64,000 bases of DNA from JAVBJN01 sp031546985 (GCA_031546985.1 JAVBJN010000050.1:1-64000), one strand, 5' to 3'; shown: positions 48,720 through 57,830, numbered from the stretch's first letter. The notes: generated from the letters alone by a model not told the origin. Numbers and translations are program-made.

Positions 48720-49757
48720 TTAGAACTTAGGACAGGTAAAGTTGTATTTAGGTCTGTCGTAACGGTTGATACCGCCATTGTAGATCAACGATACTTCCAG
48801 TGCACCCTGGTTTTTAGTAGCAGGAGCAAAGTTACTCAGGTTCACATCGTAGCTGATACCGAAGGTCATTTTTTCCCACTCAAAACCAATATAAGGGTTT
48901 ACCGCATCACCTACACGATACCAGCCACCCAGATACAGTACTGTATTTTGGGTATACTCATCGTGCAATGGGTTAAGGATAAAACCGGCAGCACCACCAA
49001 TCATGGTTTCTTGTGCTTTACCTTGTTTTTGGTACAAACCGCTCGCATACATTACCATGTAGTCGTTCAGATCGATCGAACCACCTACATAGAAGTTGTA
49101 ACGCGCGTTGATTTTATTAGAAGAGTTCAGGAAAGTTTCGGTAGGCTGAGACAGGTGATAATAAGCACCACCCGCAAACAGGGTAGCATGCTCGCTTACA
49201 CGGCCAGAGTACATTAACCCGGTATTGAAGTCAGGGTAAGTGAGGTCACCACCACCGAGGTTGGTTTCTCCACCGCCACCACCAACGTATTCTACGCCGC
49301 GGATCACATCAATATCGTTTTCAAATACGATTTTACTGAAATCAACACTTTTTTGCACCAGGTAGCCTTGTAAGCCCAGTGACAGGTGGTGATTCTTTTC
49401 TTCACCAAATGCTTTGTGGTATGCCAGTGAGATACCGGCAGTTGTATTTTGCAGCGCTCCGGTACCGGAACGGTCATACAGCAGAATCAGACCCACGCCC
49501 ACCGCGTCACCATTATCCAGCTTGCCTTTCAGGGCAGCAATATCAAATGATGCAGTACCGGTAATATATGGAGTAGAAACACTATACCATTGGTTACGAT
49601 AGTTAGCTGCTAAACGATAGTCTTTATTTACTAAACCAGTCAACGCTGGGTTCAACGTCAGGGGAGAAGTGAAAAACTGCGTAAAGTGCACATCTTGTGC
49701 CATCGCACTACCACCAACAAATGCACTAAGGAATAAGGCGAGTAGTTTTCTTTTCAT
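48720..49757 (-). CDS. PorP/SprF family type IX secretion outer-membrane protein
   Basis: 345 residues. Signal peptide 1-20 (ending SAMAQ). The opening DVHFTQFFTSPLTLNPALTG is the PorP/SprF signature, and the rest is a beta-barrel (AGISLAYHKAFGEEKNHHLS, MTFGISYDVNLSNF). These proteins help secrete or attach partner surface proteins and are usually encoded after a giant adhesin. Here no adhesin gene precedes it; it is a single gene with its own terminator, so its client is elsewhere. Confidence 0.9.
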   Translation of the reverse strand: MKRKLLALFLSAFVGGSAMAQDVHFTQFFTSPLTLNPALTGLVNKDYRLAANYRNQWYSVSTPYITGTASFDIAALKGKLDNGDAVGVGLILLYDRSGTGALQNTTAGISLAYHKAFGEEKNHHLSLGLQGYLVQKSVDFSKIVFENDIDVIRGVEYVGGGGGETNLGGGDLTYPDFNTGLMYSGRVSEHATLFAGGAYYHLSQPTETFLNSSNKINARYNFYVGGSIDLNDYMVMYASGLYQKQGKAQETMIGGAAGFILNPLHDEYTQNTVLYLGGWYRVGDAVNPYIGFEWEKMTFGISYDVNLSNFAPATKNQGALEVSLIYNGGINRYDRPKYNFTCPKF

Positions 49758-50028
49758 AATGCCGTTTTTATTTTTTTAGACAGGTTACTGTGGGCAATAG
49801 GTTTGGATTACTAAACTAGAGTATTTATTCTAAAAATACAAATACATAGCCTGCGTCCGCAACAAATATATTTAAATGAAATGCACTTTGCAACCAGTTT
49901 CTTGCCTTTTTGAAAAAAACTTTGAATCAATTTTAAGAAGAATAAAATTTGTTTGTTCTTTGTGCTCCCAAAGTGGAAGGAAAATTTTGAAGAAGAGAAA
50001 AAATATGTGCTGAATTCAAAAAATCCCT

Positions 50029-50036
50029 TACCTTTG
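50029..50036 (+). promoter_or_regulatory. -7 element TACCTTTG of rpmH
   Basis: Perfect TAnnTTTG, 65 bases before the rpmH ATG. Confidence 0.65.
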
Positions 50037-50067
50037 CAGTCCTTAATTTTTTAATTAATTCTTTATC

Positions 50068-50081
50068 CCTCTGAAAAGAGG
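50068..50081 (+). promoter_or_regulatory. GAAA-tetraloop hairpin in the rpmH leader
   Basis: CCTCT - GAAA - AGAGG, a stable tetraloop hairpin 20 bases upstream of rpmH; possible control or mRNA-stability element. Confidence 0.45.
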
Positions 50082-50101
50082 CATACAAAAGTGATCTGGT
50101 T

Positions 50102-50257
50102 ATGAAACGTACTTATCAACCACACAGGAAACGTCGTAAGACTGTACATGGTTTTCGTAAGCGCATGGAAAGTGCCAACGGCCGTAAAGTACTGGCTTCT
50201 CGCAGAAAGAAAGGCCGTAAAAAATTGACTGTTTCCGACGAACGTCGTCTGAAATAA
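50102..50257 (+). CDS. rpmH: 50S ribosomal protein bL34
   Basis: 51 residues: MKRTYQPHRKRRKTVHGFRK and RMESANGRKVLASRRKKGRKKLTVSD by position. The universal bL34 pattern (KRTYQP, GFRKRM, GRKVLASRR) is complete. It precedes rnpA by 10 bases, the standard rpmH-rnpA arrangement. It has its own promoter element and a structured leader. Confidence 0.97.
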   Translation: MKRTYQPHRKRRKTVHGFRKRMESANGRKVLASRRKKGRKKLTVSDERRLK

Positions 50258-50267
50258 TGTTGACAGC

Positions 50268-50687
50268 GTGACGAATGCTAAACCCATCCGGTTTACTTTA
50301 AATGCATCCGAACGACTGAAACAACGGAAATTAATAGAAACGCTTTTCCGGCAAGGAAAAGCGTTTTTTGTGTTTCCTTACAAGGTTATTTACCGCATTT
50401 TACCCGCCAATGATGCCGAATCGCCCGCCCAGGCTGGTTTTTCTGCATCCAAGCGGTATTATAAACATGCGGTAGACCGTAACCGGGTTAAGCGACTTTC
50501 GCGCGAGGCCTACCGGTTGCACAAGCACGAACTGTACGCGGTGCTCGAAGCCAATGGGGTGCAAATGCAGGTCTTTTTCCTGTACAGTACCTCCAAAACG
50601 CTTGGTTTTGAAGAAATACAGGATAAGTTTGCTGTGATTTTGAAAAAACTAAAGGCCGAAATCCCAATATCCGGTGCCACTGCTTAA
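50268..50687 (+). CDS. rnpA: Ribonuclease P protein component
   Basis: 139 residues with a GTG start. SERLKQRKLIETLFRQGKAF near the start and the RNR signature HAVDRNRVKRLSREAYRLHK near 65-85 are diagnostic. With the RNase P RNA it matures tRNA 5' ends. The RNA gene is not in the window. It overlaps yidD by 14 bases. Confidence 0.95.
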   Translation: MTNAKPIRFTLNASERLKQRKLIETLFRQGKAFFVFPYKVIYRILPANDAESPAQAGFSASKRYYKHAVDRNRVKRLSREAYRLHKHELYAVLEANGVQMQVFFLYSTSKTLGFEEIQDKFAVILKKLKAEIPISGATA

Positions 50688-50904
50688 ACGCATACTCATT
50701 TTTCCCTTCCTGGTGCTCATCAGGATTTACCAGTGGTTTATTTCACCGCTGATGGGAGCCAAATGCCGTTATAATCCTACCTGTAGCCAATATGCTATGG
50801 AAGCGCTCAAGAAACACGGCCTGCTCAAGGGTGGCCGGCTGGCTGTTAAGCGTATTGTCTCCTGCGGTCCCTGGGGCGGACATGGGTACGATCCAGTGCC
50901 TTAA
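50674..50904 (+). CDS. yidD: Membrane protein insertion efficiency factor YidD
   Basis: 76 residues with a GTG start. FLVLIRIYQWFISPLMGAKC and RYNPTCSQYAMEALKKHG followed by GGRLAVKRIVSCGPWGGHGYDPVP (by position) match YidD closely, including the conserved Cys residues. It assists YidC-dependent membrane insertion. It overlaps the rnpA end, as usual. Confidence 0.95.
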   Translation: MPLLKRILIFPFLVLIRIYQWFISPLMGAKCRYNPTCSQYAMEALKKHGLLKGGRLAVKRIVSCGPWGGHGYDPVP

Positions 50905-51031
50905 ACTTGATCATTTTTTCCCTTTTATTCTGCTTGTACTAACGAAACGTTAAAGCCTCAGGCTTAACATGCTAATATTCCTTTTCCTGCACTTTATTTT
51001 ATAACTTAGAGATAAGAATTTTACAACCTAT

Positions 51032-52717
51032 ATGTTACGACCTATCAGATCTCTGATCTATAAATACAGGAAAGGGCTGGTGCTGGGTGTCATTGCGGGT
51101 GGAAGCCTGTGTTTTTTAAATGCCAACCAAAGTGACAGCTATTTTGAAGTATCCAAGAACCTGGATATATACGCCACCTTGTTTAAAGAACTCAATACCT
51201 ATTATGTAGATCCCATTGAACCGGGCAAACTGGTAAAAACGGGTATTGATGCCATGCTGAACGAGCTGGACCCGTATACCAATTTTTATTCCGAAGCCGA
51301 TATTGAAGATTACAGGTTCCAGACCACCGGAAAATATGGTGGTATTGGCGCAGCGATCCGTACAGTGGGCGATGAAACGGTAATTGCGGAGCCTTACGAG
51401 GGTAGTCCCATTATGAAAGCGGGCATTCGGGCGGGCGACCAGCTGATGGAAATTGACGGCAAAGTAGTTAAAACCCTTACGCAGGACGATATCAGCAAAT
51501 TGCTGAGAGGAGCTGCAGGTACTACCGTAAACCTGAAGCTGAAAAGCGCGCAAACACAGCAGATCTACGATAAAGCCGTTATTCGCGAAGATATTAATAT
51601 TGGCAGCGTACCCTACGCTGGTATGCTTAATGACAATACCGGTTACATACGTCTTACCCAGTTTACAGAGCGCTGCGGCAGCCTGGTAAGCAAGGCTTAC
51701 GACAGCTTGCGCAAAGCCAATCCTGCCATGCAGGGTATAGTGCTGGACTTGCGTGGCAACCCTGGCGGCCTGCTCGACGAAGCCGTAAATGTGTGCAATA
51801 TTTTTATGGATCGTGGCCAGTTGGTGGTAAGCACCAAAGGCAAGGTAAAAGAGTGGGATAAGGATTTTAAAACCCAGAATACGCCTATCGATACCAAAAT
51901 GTCGCTGGCCGTAATCATTAACAGAGGCTCTGCAAGTGCTTCTGAGATTGTAGCAGGCACGGTGCAGGATCTGGATCGTGGGGTGGTAATTGGTGAAAAA
52001 TCTTTTGGTAAAGGATTGGTACAAACTACCCGCCCGCTGAGTTACAACACCAGGCTTAAGATTACAACCGCTAAGTATTATACCCCCAGCGGCAGGTGCA
52101 TTCAGGCTATTGACTACTCGCACCGCAACGAAGATGGCAGCGTAGGCAATATCCCTGATTCGCTTAAGCACCAGTTCAAAACTACCAACGGCCGTAAAGT
52201 GTCTGATGGTGGCGGCATTGAGCCGGATGTGAAAATTGAAACCTCCGACCTGAGTAAACTGAGTGTAGCCCTGCTGAATAAAAATTTCATTTTCAATTAC
52301 GCTACGCAGTACTATTACCAGCACCCTACCATTACCAAAGCCAGCGATTTTGTGATTACCGATGCCGATTTTGACAGTTTCGTGAAATGGGTAGATGGTA
52401 AGGATTATGCCTACAAAACCAAAACCGAAGAGGCGCTGGACGAGCTGAAAGAAACCGCGACCAAAGAGAAATACTACGCCTCTGTGCAGAAAGAGTATGA
52501 AGTATTGAAAACCAAACTGTCACACGATAAAAAACAGGATCTCTATAAAAATAAAGACGAGGTAAAACGCTTACTGCAGTCGGAGATCGTAACCCGCTAC
52601 TATTACCAGAAAGGCCGTATAGAAAACGGCTTGCGCGACGATAAAGAAGTAAAAGAAGCCATCACTATCCTTGCAGCTCCGCAAAAGGTAAATACCATAC
52701 TGGCGAAGAAACAATAG
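51032..52717 (+). CDS. S41 C-terminal processing peptidase (CtpA-like)
   Basis: 561 residues. An N-terminal membrane anchor (about 15-31) is followed by a PDZ domain (about 90-170, YGGIGAAIRTVGDETVIAEP; MKAGIRAGDQLMEIDGKVV). The protease domain has the Ser in RGSASASEIVAGTVQD near 304 and the Lys in GEKSFGKGLVQ near 328, so the dyad is intact. The C-terminal 100 residues are helical and specific to this phylum. It trims exported proteins in the periplasm. It follows yidD in a conserved block and ends with a strong terminator. Confidence 0.93.
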   Translation: MLRPIRSLIYKYRKGLVLGVIAGGSLCFLNANQSDSYFEVSKNLDIYATLFKELNTYYVDPIEPGKLVKTGIDAMLNELDPYTNFYSEADIEDYRFQTTGKYGGIGAAIRTVGDETVIAEPYEGSPIMKAGIRAGDQLMEIDGKVVKTLTQDDISKLLRGAAGTTVNLKLKSAQTQQIYDKAVIREDINIGSVPYAGMLNDNTGYIRLTQFTERCGSLVSKAYDSLRKANPAMQGIVLDLRGNPGGLLDEAVNVCNIFMDRGQLVVSTKGKVKEWDKDFKTQNTPIDTKMSLAVIINRGSASASEIVAGTVQDLDRGVVIGEKSFGKGLVQTTRPLSYNTRLKITTAKYYTPSGRCIQAIDYSHRNEDGSVGNIPDSLKHQFKTTNGRKVSDGGGIEPDVKIETSDLSKLSVALLNKNFIFNYATQYYYQHPTITKASDFVITDADFDSFVKWVDGKDYAYKTKTEEALDELKETATKEKYYASVQKEYEVLKTKLSHDKKQDLYKNKDEVKRLLQSEIVTRYYYQKGRIENGLRDDKEVKEAITILAAPQKVNTILAKKQ

Positions 52718-52747
52718 TACCTAAAGCAAGAAATTACAGATAGTTAC

Positions 52748-52781
52748 GACCGGCACCATAAAAAGTGCCGGTCATTTTTTT
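52748..52781 (+). terminator. Intrinsic terminator after the S41 peptidase
   Basis: GACCGGCAC / GTGCCGGTC with an 8-base loop, then ATTTTTTT. Confidence 0.93.
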
Positions 52782-53059
52782 CTGGCTTATCGGGATGTTT
52801 TTCTGGCTGTTCCGGGTGATTTTCTGCATTCGCATTATGTCGCTGGATGACTTGATACCTCATTTTGACATATTTATACCCCATTGTGTTGTATTTGTAT
52901 ACATAGTTTAATAATAATGAGGAGGTGGTGTTTTCTAAAAATATTCTAATTAAAGAATTGGTTGTCAGGCAGGATTTGTCGTTAGTATTAATTTGTCGCA
53001 TGTGTAAATGCTACTGTTGTTTCTTTGTTCGGAGTTGTTTGTTGTCAGATTATTGTAAA

Positions 53060-53093
53060 GTCTAAAATATGTAATATCAGGTCTAAAATATGT
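53060..53093 (+). promoter_or_regulatory. Two direct repeats GTCTAAAATATGT, 21 bases apart
   Basis: Copies at 53060-53072 and 53081-53093, two helical turns apart and 35-70 bases upstream of a perfect -7 element. The spacing is like that of LytTR-type binding sites. Confidence 0.55.
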
Positions 53094-53126
53094 CTTGTTT
53101 GGGTTATCCGGGGGATAGGGCTGTTC

Positions 53127-53134
53127 TAATTTTG
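53127..53134 (+). promoter_or_regulatory. -7 element TAATTTTG of the surface protein gene
   Basis: Perfect TAnnTTTG; places the transcript start after the GTG at 53137 and so supports the ATG at 53161 as start. Confidence 0.65.
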
Positions 53135-53160
53135 TAGTGGAAAACAGTAAAACTACAAAT

Positions 53161-56007
53161 ATGAAAAAAGTAATGGCTCTTGCAGTGGCGTTTTTTACTG
53201 CTTACCAGGCATTCGCATGTAATGCGCCAACCAGTGCTTCTGTAAGTACTACTGCGCTTACATGCCGGGGATCCGGAACGGTCTCTGTCTCAGCTTTAAT
53301 GGATGGTGCACAGCCCCTCACAATCAGCGATTGCAGTTTTGCATTGTACAATGCAACCAATAATGTACTTGTTAAACCTTTTCAAAGCAGTCCTGTAATC
53401 ACCGGGCTGGATGCCGGCACCTATACGCTCCGCATTCACCAAAACTGCGCCCCATCTGGTGTAAGTGCCGATTATACGCAAACGGTAACCATTACCGGCA
53501 GTTATACCGATCCTGTACTTGGCGTGCCTGTTATTACGGCGCCTACCTGCTCCAACGATGGCATTATCACCGCTATGGCTACCCAGGGTTATGGTGCATA
53601 TGAGTTTTGTCTTGTAGATAGCCTGAATGCACCTGCAGCCCCGGCTTCATATGTGCGCCCCCGTCAGGCCTCGGCTACTTTTAACAGCCTGGCTCCCGGC
53701 GTTTATTTTGTAAGGGTTTACGACCAGTGTAATGGTTTTGTAACCACCAAAGTAACCATGCCTGCAGGCATACCTCCTACCGATCCGTTCGGAACAATAA
53801 GCAAAAATGGTGAGGATTGTAACCGTTTCAGGTTAGATGCAAGTTTTACCCGCGATATACCCCGTGAGCCCTATACCCTCTGGTGGAGATATCCCGATGG
53901 TACTTATGATACCCTTAAAACAGCTACTTATCCCGGCAGAACATTTGGCTGGTATGTACCCAAGTCCAAAATTTCGTCCTACCCAGGGGTAGTAACCCTG
54001 TTTTTTAAGAATGAATGCGGAACCGTGTTTACAAAAGATATTACGCTTAACCAGCCCAACTGGCAAATAAACGGTCGTTTTGCCACCATGCCATACACCT
54101 GCACCCAGGGTTCGTATACTATGAACGCAGCATACTGGCAGGATTTGAATAATGGTAATACAGGAGGTCCGTTAAACGGTTACTGGGATGAGTATAGCCT
54201 GGATGGAGGCCTTACCTGGATTCCATACAATGCAAGCGATACCATTCTGATAGACAGGGGCGCTTCAAAAGATATACTGTATAAGGTGTGCGGACAGGTT
54301 TATTCAGCCACCATCAGCACGCCAGCGGCTTTAAGAATACTCAATCCCGAGGTGCATACTGCTTCTAATGCGTCTTGCAACGGGAATGGCAGTATTTATA
54401 TGAGCGTTTCGGATTACTCTGGTCCCCGTTACAATGGCGCGCTGAGCAAATTGCTGGTGCATGTAGTATCACAACCTGCGGCGCAGCCTCTGATACCTGA
54501 TTTCTATTATTCCGACAGGCCACGGGCACTTACGAATCTGGCTCCGGGTGCATACACATTGCTGTTTACAGATGAATGCGGTGCTACTGCCACAAGGAAC
54601 ATTACCGTGGTGGCCAGTGTACAAACTTTTGAGGCGGTGCCTGCTTATGCCTGCGGCTCGCCCAAAGTATCTGTTAAGATCACCTTTAATACAACGGGCG
54701 GTGCCGGCGATAACATAAACTATAAAATATTAAACAGCAGTAATGTGCAGGTTGCTATTGGCGGTGCTTACCTGGGTGGTATTGGTGTACCCTGGAGCAA
54801 GACCATTACAAACCTTGATCCGGGTGTTTATACTGTACGCATGTGGAGAAGCGATGTAAGCAATAATGTGCTGAGCCTGGATACCATTTGCCCTCAGATC
54901 CTGACAGTGGATGCCCGTATGCCCGGCCCGCTTTCGCTGAGCAAAAGCATTTTTGCCATTTGCACCAACGACCCTGCTACCGGTATTATTACCGCTATGC
55001 CGCAAGGTGGTGTGCCGCCATACACTTACACCCTGTTTAAAGGTTCGATAGGTGTGGGCAACCAGGTGGGAGCGCCGCAAGGTTCCAATGTTTTTACCAA
55101 CCTGGATGTAAATGAAAACTATGTGATTTCGGTAACAGACCAGTGTGGGGCAGGTAGCACTTACAGCAATGTTTTTGCCAGCCTTAGGCCGTTTATTGCT
55201 ACTTCTACTCCGCTGGTGCCTTGTCCCGGAGAGCCTATTACGCTGTCGGTAAGTAAAAATACCGGTCTGTTTTACCAATGGACACTCAACGGCACCAATA
55301 TACCGGGCGCTACCGATACGGCTTATGCTATAGGAGCTGTAACCATGGCCGACTCAGGCGTGTACCAGGTTAAGATTACTGCCAACAGTTGTGTGTTATA
55401 CTCCCGCGAAATGGCCATTAACCCTGCAATTTGTGGTATTGTTATTTCGCTGCCCATAGACCTGGTATCTTTTACCGGTAGGGTTAATGCCAATGGCAAT
55501 GCTACACTTAACTGGACCATCGCTGCTCCGGAGCCCGGAGGTAAGTTTGATGTGTTGTACAGCACCAATGGTAAAAGCTATATGCTGGCAGGTACTGTTT
55601 ACCAACAGGGTAGTAAAACGAATTTCGACTTTACCCATACCGGGCATGTCATCCATGGCAAGGCGTTTTATAAATTGTTGATGACCGAAGCCAATGGTAC
55701 AGTTAAACACAGTAATGTGCTGCCGCTTAGCAATGGTGGTGCAATGGGTGCAGAAACCAACCTGAGCGCCGCGCCTGTACCTTTTAATAATACCCTTACC
55801 GTGCGGTATACTGCGCACCATACAGGTCCGGTGCAAATCACCATTGTGGATGTAAGCGGCCGTATTGTTGTAGCGCAGTCGTATGAAGCTACAGCAGGCA
55901 GCAATGCTGTTACATTGAATGGACTTTGTGCATTACCTGCTGGTTTGTATATGCTTGGTGTAAGCAATGAGACCGGTGAGAAGCAAACCATTAAAATTGC
56001 AAAATAA
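53161..56007 (+). CDS. Large secreted repeat protein with Ig-like and type IX sorting-like domains
   Basis: 948 residues from the ATG at 53161. The signal peptide ends at AFAC (about 20). Several beta-sandwich units of about 90-100 residues follow, each closing with patterns such as LDAGTYTLRIHQNC, LAPGVYFVRVYDQC, LAPGAYTLLFTDECG and LDPGVYTVRMW. An Ig-like domain is at about 690-770 (LFYQWTLNGTNIPGATDT, DSGVYQVKITANSC) and an Fn3-like one at about 790-865. The last 75 residues resemble a type IX sorting domain, though the usual PNP is replaced by PVPFNNTL. It is likely a surface adhesin or a matrix protein. Confidence 0.85.
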   Translation: MKKVMALAVAFFTAYQAFACNAPTSASVSTTALTCRGSGTVSVSALMDGAQPLTISDCSFALYNATNNVLVKPFQSSPVITGLDAGTYTLRIHQNCAPSGVSADYTQTVTITGSYTDPVLGVPVITAPTCSNDGIITAMATQGYGAYEFCLVDSLNAPAAPASYVRPRQASATFNSLAPGVYFVRVYDQCNGFVTTKVTMPAGIPPTDPFGTISKNGEDCNRFRLDASFTRDIPREPYTLWWRYPDGTYDTLKTATYPGRTFGWYVPKSKISSYPGVVTLFFKNECGTVFTKDITLNQPNWQINGRFATMPYTCTQGSYTMNAAYWQDLNNGNTGGPLNGYWDEYSLDGGLTWIPYNASDTILIDRGASKDILYKVCGQVYSATISTPAALRILNPEVHTASNASCNGNGSIYMSVSDYSGPRYNGALSKLLVHVVSQPAAQPLIPDFYYSDRPRALTNLAPGAYTLLFTDECGATATRNITVVASVQTFEAVPAYACGSPKVSVKITFNTTGGAGDNINYKILNSSNVQVAIGGAYLGGIGVPWSKTITNLDPGVYTVRMWRSDVSNNVLSLDTICPQILTVDARMPGPLSLSKSIFAICTNDPATGIITAMPQGGVPPYTYTLFKGSIGVGNQVGAPQGSNVFTNLDVNENYVISVTDQCGAGSTYSNVFASLRPFIATSTPLVPCPGEPITLSVSKNTGLFYQWTLNGTNIPGATDTAYAIGAVTMADSGVYQVKITANSCVLYSREMAINPAICGIVISLPIDLVSFTGRVNANGNATLNWTIAAPEPGGKFDVLYSTNGKSYMLAGTVYQQGSKTNFDFTHTGHVIHGKAFYKLLMTEANGTVKHSNVLPLSNGGAMGAETNLSAAPVPFNNTLTVRYTAHHTGPVQITIVDVSGRIVVAQSYEATAGSNAVTLNGLCALPAGLYMLGVSNETGEKQTIKIAK

Positions 56008-56045
56008 AGAATAGGAGAGTGATGCAGCCGGCTCATACCGGATGT

Positions 56046-56100
56046 AAAAAAAGCCCCCGGATCTTTCAGGTATAACCTGGAGAATCCGGGGGTCTTTTAT
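56046..56100 (-). terminator. Intrinsic terminator after superoxide dismutase
   Basis: On the minus strand ACCCCCGGAT ... ATCCGGGGGC with an inner CAGGT/ACCTG hairpin and a final run of seven T. Also faces the surface protein gene. Confidence 0.87.
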
Positions 56101-56136
56101 TGAGCCACATCATTTACAGATGTGCGGTAGTATTGC

Positions 56137-56748
56137 TTATGCCATTGCGGCTTCAAAACGTTTAGATACTACATCCCAGTTTACTACATTCCAGAATGCG
56201 CCCATATAATCGGCACGACGGTTCTGGTATTTCAGGTAGTAAGCGTGTTCCCAAACATCGGCGCCCAGGATTGGGGTGCCTTTGCACTCAGACACATCCA
56301 TCAGCGGATTGTCCTGGTTAGGAGAAGAGCATACGCACAGTTTTTTACCAGCGTCTACACACAACCATGCCCAACCGCTACCAAAGCGGGTCATACCGGC
56401 ATTGTTAAAGGTTTCTTTCAGTTTGTCGAAGCTGCCAAATGCTTCGTTGATGGCATCGGCCAGTTTACCGGTAGGTGCACCGCCGGCATTGGCGCTCAAT
56501 TGCTCCCAAAACAGGCTGTGGTTGTAGTGACCGCCACCATTGTTGCGTACTGCAGCAGGGTATTTGGAGATGTTGCTCAGAATTTCTTCCAGGCTCAGGT
56601 TCTCAGCATCGGTACCGGCTACTGCTTTGTTCAGGTTGTCTACATATGCCTGGTGGTGTTTGCCATGGTGGATTTCCATAGTCATTTTGTCGAAATGCGG
56701 CTCCAGAGCATCAGGAGCATATGGTAACGCAGGAAGTGTAAATGCCAT
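56137..56748 (-). CDS. Iron/manganese superoxide dismutase
   Basis: 203 residues from the ATG at 56748 (MAFTLPALPYAPDALEP). The frame up to 56799 is excluded by the -7 element at 56787-56794. Metal ligands are in MEIHHGKHHQAYVDNLN near 23-39 (first His), GGHYNHSLFWEQL near 73-85 (second), and DVWEHAYYLKYQNRRADY near 161-178 (Asp and His). Single-domain Fe/Mn type, with no signal peptide. It converts superoxide to peroxide and oxygen in the cytoplasm. Confidence 0.96.
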   Translation of the reverse strand: MAFTLPALPYAPDALEPHFDKMTMEIHHGKHHQAYVDNLNKAVAGTDAENLSLEEILSNISKYPAAVRNNGGGHYNHSLFWEQLSANAGGAPTGKLADAINEAFGSFDKLKETFNNAGMTRFGSGWAWLCVDAGKKLCVCSSPNQDNPLMDVSECKGTPILGADVWEHAYYLKYQNRRADYMGAFWNVVNWDVVSKRFEAAMA

Positions 56749-56786
56749 AGTGATATTGATTTTAAGGTGATTAAAACAATGAAGGT

Positions 56787-56794
56787 CAAATTTA
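56787..56794 (-). promoter_or_regulatory. -7 element TAAATTTG of the superoxide dismutase gene
   Basis: Perfect TAnnTTTG on the minus strand, 38 bases before the chosen ATG. Confidence 0.62.
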
Positions 56795-56972
56795 GGCAAT
56801 TACCACTGCTTTTAAAAATGACGTATCACAAATGCCAATGCCATATAGCAATAGCGCATACCCAGCTCCATTTACTCAGCCGGGAAAGCCGTTCAGGAAC
56901 GCAACCCAGCCTGCCACTCATTGGTTCTGAGGCGATTTTTGTTTCATATTATTTTTATGTAAAAACAATCTT

Positions 56973-57779
56973 ATGCGATTTTTGATTACCGCCTTTACCC
57001 TCTGTTTCTTTTTAATTCCCCGGCTGGCAATGGCCCAGAGCGAATATGTGCGCCAGGCTATGGAAAAGAAATACCAGAAACAATATGGCGACTCAGGTAA
57101 AGCCAAGTACGATGCGTGGATGAATGGTAATGTGCTGAATGTAAAACTGCCCACCGATTACACGTTTACCACGCAGGTAGATATGCATATGGTGAGTTAT
57201 GATAAGGGGGCTAAAAAATCGGAGAGCAACATCATTTACTTTTTTAACAACGATAAAACCCAGCTGGGCATGAAGGGCATGGGCGAGGAGAGTAAAAAGA
57301 AGAAGCAGGAAGATATGTTTATGGTGTATGATTACAAAGCCAATGCGATGCTGATGCTGAACGAAACCGACAAAACGGGTATGGCCATCAACATCAACGC
57401 TTTTATGAGCAAAGAAGCGCAGGAGAAAAGAGGAAAGCCAGATCCCGGAAAAACGGCGCCCAGTATGGATTGCCGCAAAACCGGTAAAACGCAAAGCATC
57501 ATGGGGTACAACTGCTATGAGTATGTATGCACCGATAAAGAAAAGAATACCAGAACGGAAATGTGGCTCACCACACAGATTCCTACAGATATTACTCAAA
57601 CCCGAAGCTCCGGCGCTATGGCCGCTATGTTTGGGGGCATGGGCAACCTGGGCGCCATGATTATGCAGGCAAAGTTTTATAAGAACGATGCACTTGAAAT
57701 GTCGATGGAGGTAACCCATATTGATAAGAACGCCAGCAAAAAAGTGCATGTGGCCGACTATAAACTCAACAATATGTAG
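56973..57779 (+). CDS. DUF4412-type secreted protein
   Basis: 268 residues. Signal peptide 1-22 (ending AMAQ). The protein has the DUF4412 pattern: FTTQVDMHMVSYDKGAKKSE, MVYDYKANAMLMLNETDKTG and MGYNCYEYVCTDKEKNTRTE near 177-196. The family is thought to be periplasmic with unknown function. A Met/Gly-rich loop (GAMAAMFGGMGNLGAM) lies near 213-228, and a highly charged central part contains several Lys. It has a weak hairpin terminator after it. Confidence 0.8.
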   Translation: MRFLITAFTLCFFLIPRLAMAQSEYVRQAMEKKYQKQYGDSGKAKYDAWMNGNVLNVKLPTDYTFTTQVDMHMVSYDKGAKKSESNIIYFFNNDKTQLGMKGMGEESKKKKQEDMFMVYDYKANAMLMLNETDKTGMAININAFMSKEAQEKRGKPDPGKTAPSMDCRKTGKTQSIMGYNCYEYVCTDKEKNTRTEMWLTTQIPTDITQTRSSGAMAAMFGGMGNLGAMIMQAKFYKNDALEMSMEVTHIDKNASKKVHVADYKLNNM

Positions 57780-57803
57780 TTTTTATATTTGTTCGTCTGG
57801 TAA

Positions 57804-57830
57804 GAGGGCTGCTGGTATGGCGGCCCTTTT
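57804..57830 (+). terminator. Probable intrinsic terminator
   Basis: GAGGGCTGC / GGCGGCCCTTTT, one G-U pair and a short T run, 25 bases after the DUF4412 gene. Confidence 0.65.

Larger units (their letters stand above)
49758..50101. other. 344-base AT-rich divergent intergenic region
   Basis: Serves as promoter region for PorP/SprF (minus) and rpmH (plus). It holds a perfect -7 element at 50029-50036 and a small hairpin at 50068-50081. No perfect minus-strand -7 element and no gene are seen. Confidence 0.65.
52718..53160. other. 443-base intergenic region with terminator and direct repeats
   Basis: Holds the S41 terminator, AT-rich DNA, two GTCTAAAATATGT repeats 21 bases apart and a -7 element for the surface protein gene. 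An 85-codon minus-strand frame has no protein-like features and is not annotated. Confidence 0.65.

Noticed and set aside
52744..53001. 85-codon minus-strand frame
   Set aside because: Begins in AT-rich promoter DNA and ends inside the S41 terminator; no protein-like pattern beyond a chance Pro/Glu/Lys stretch.
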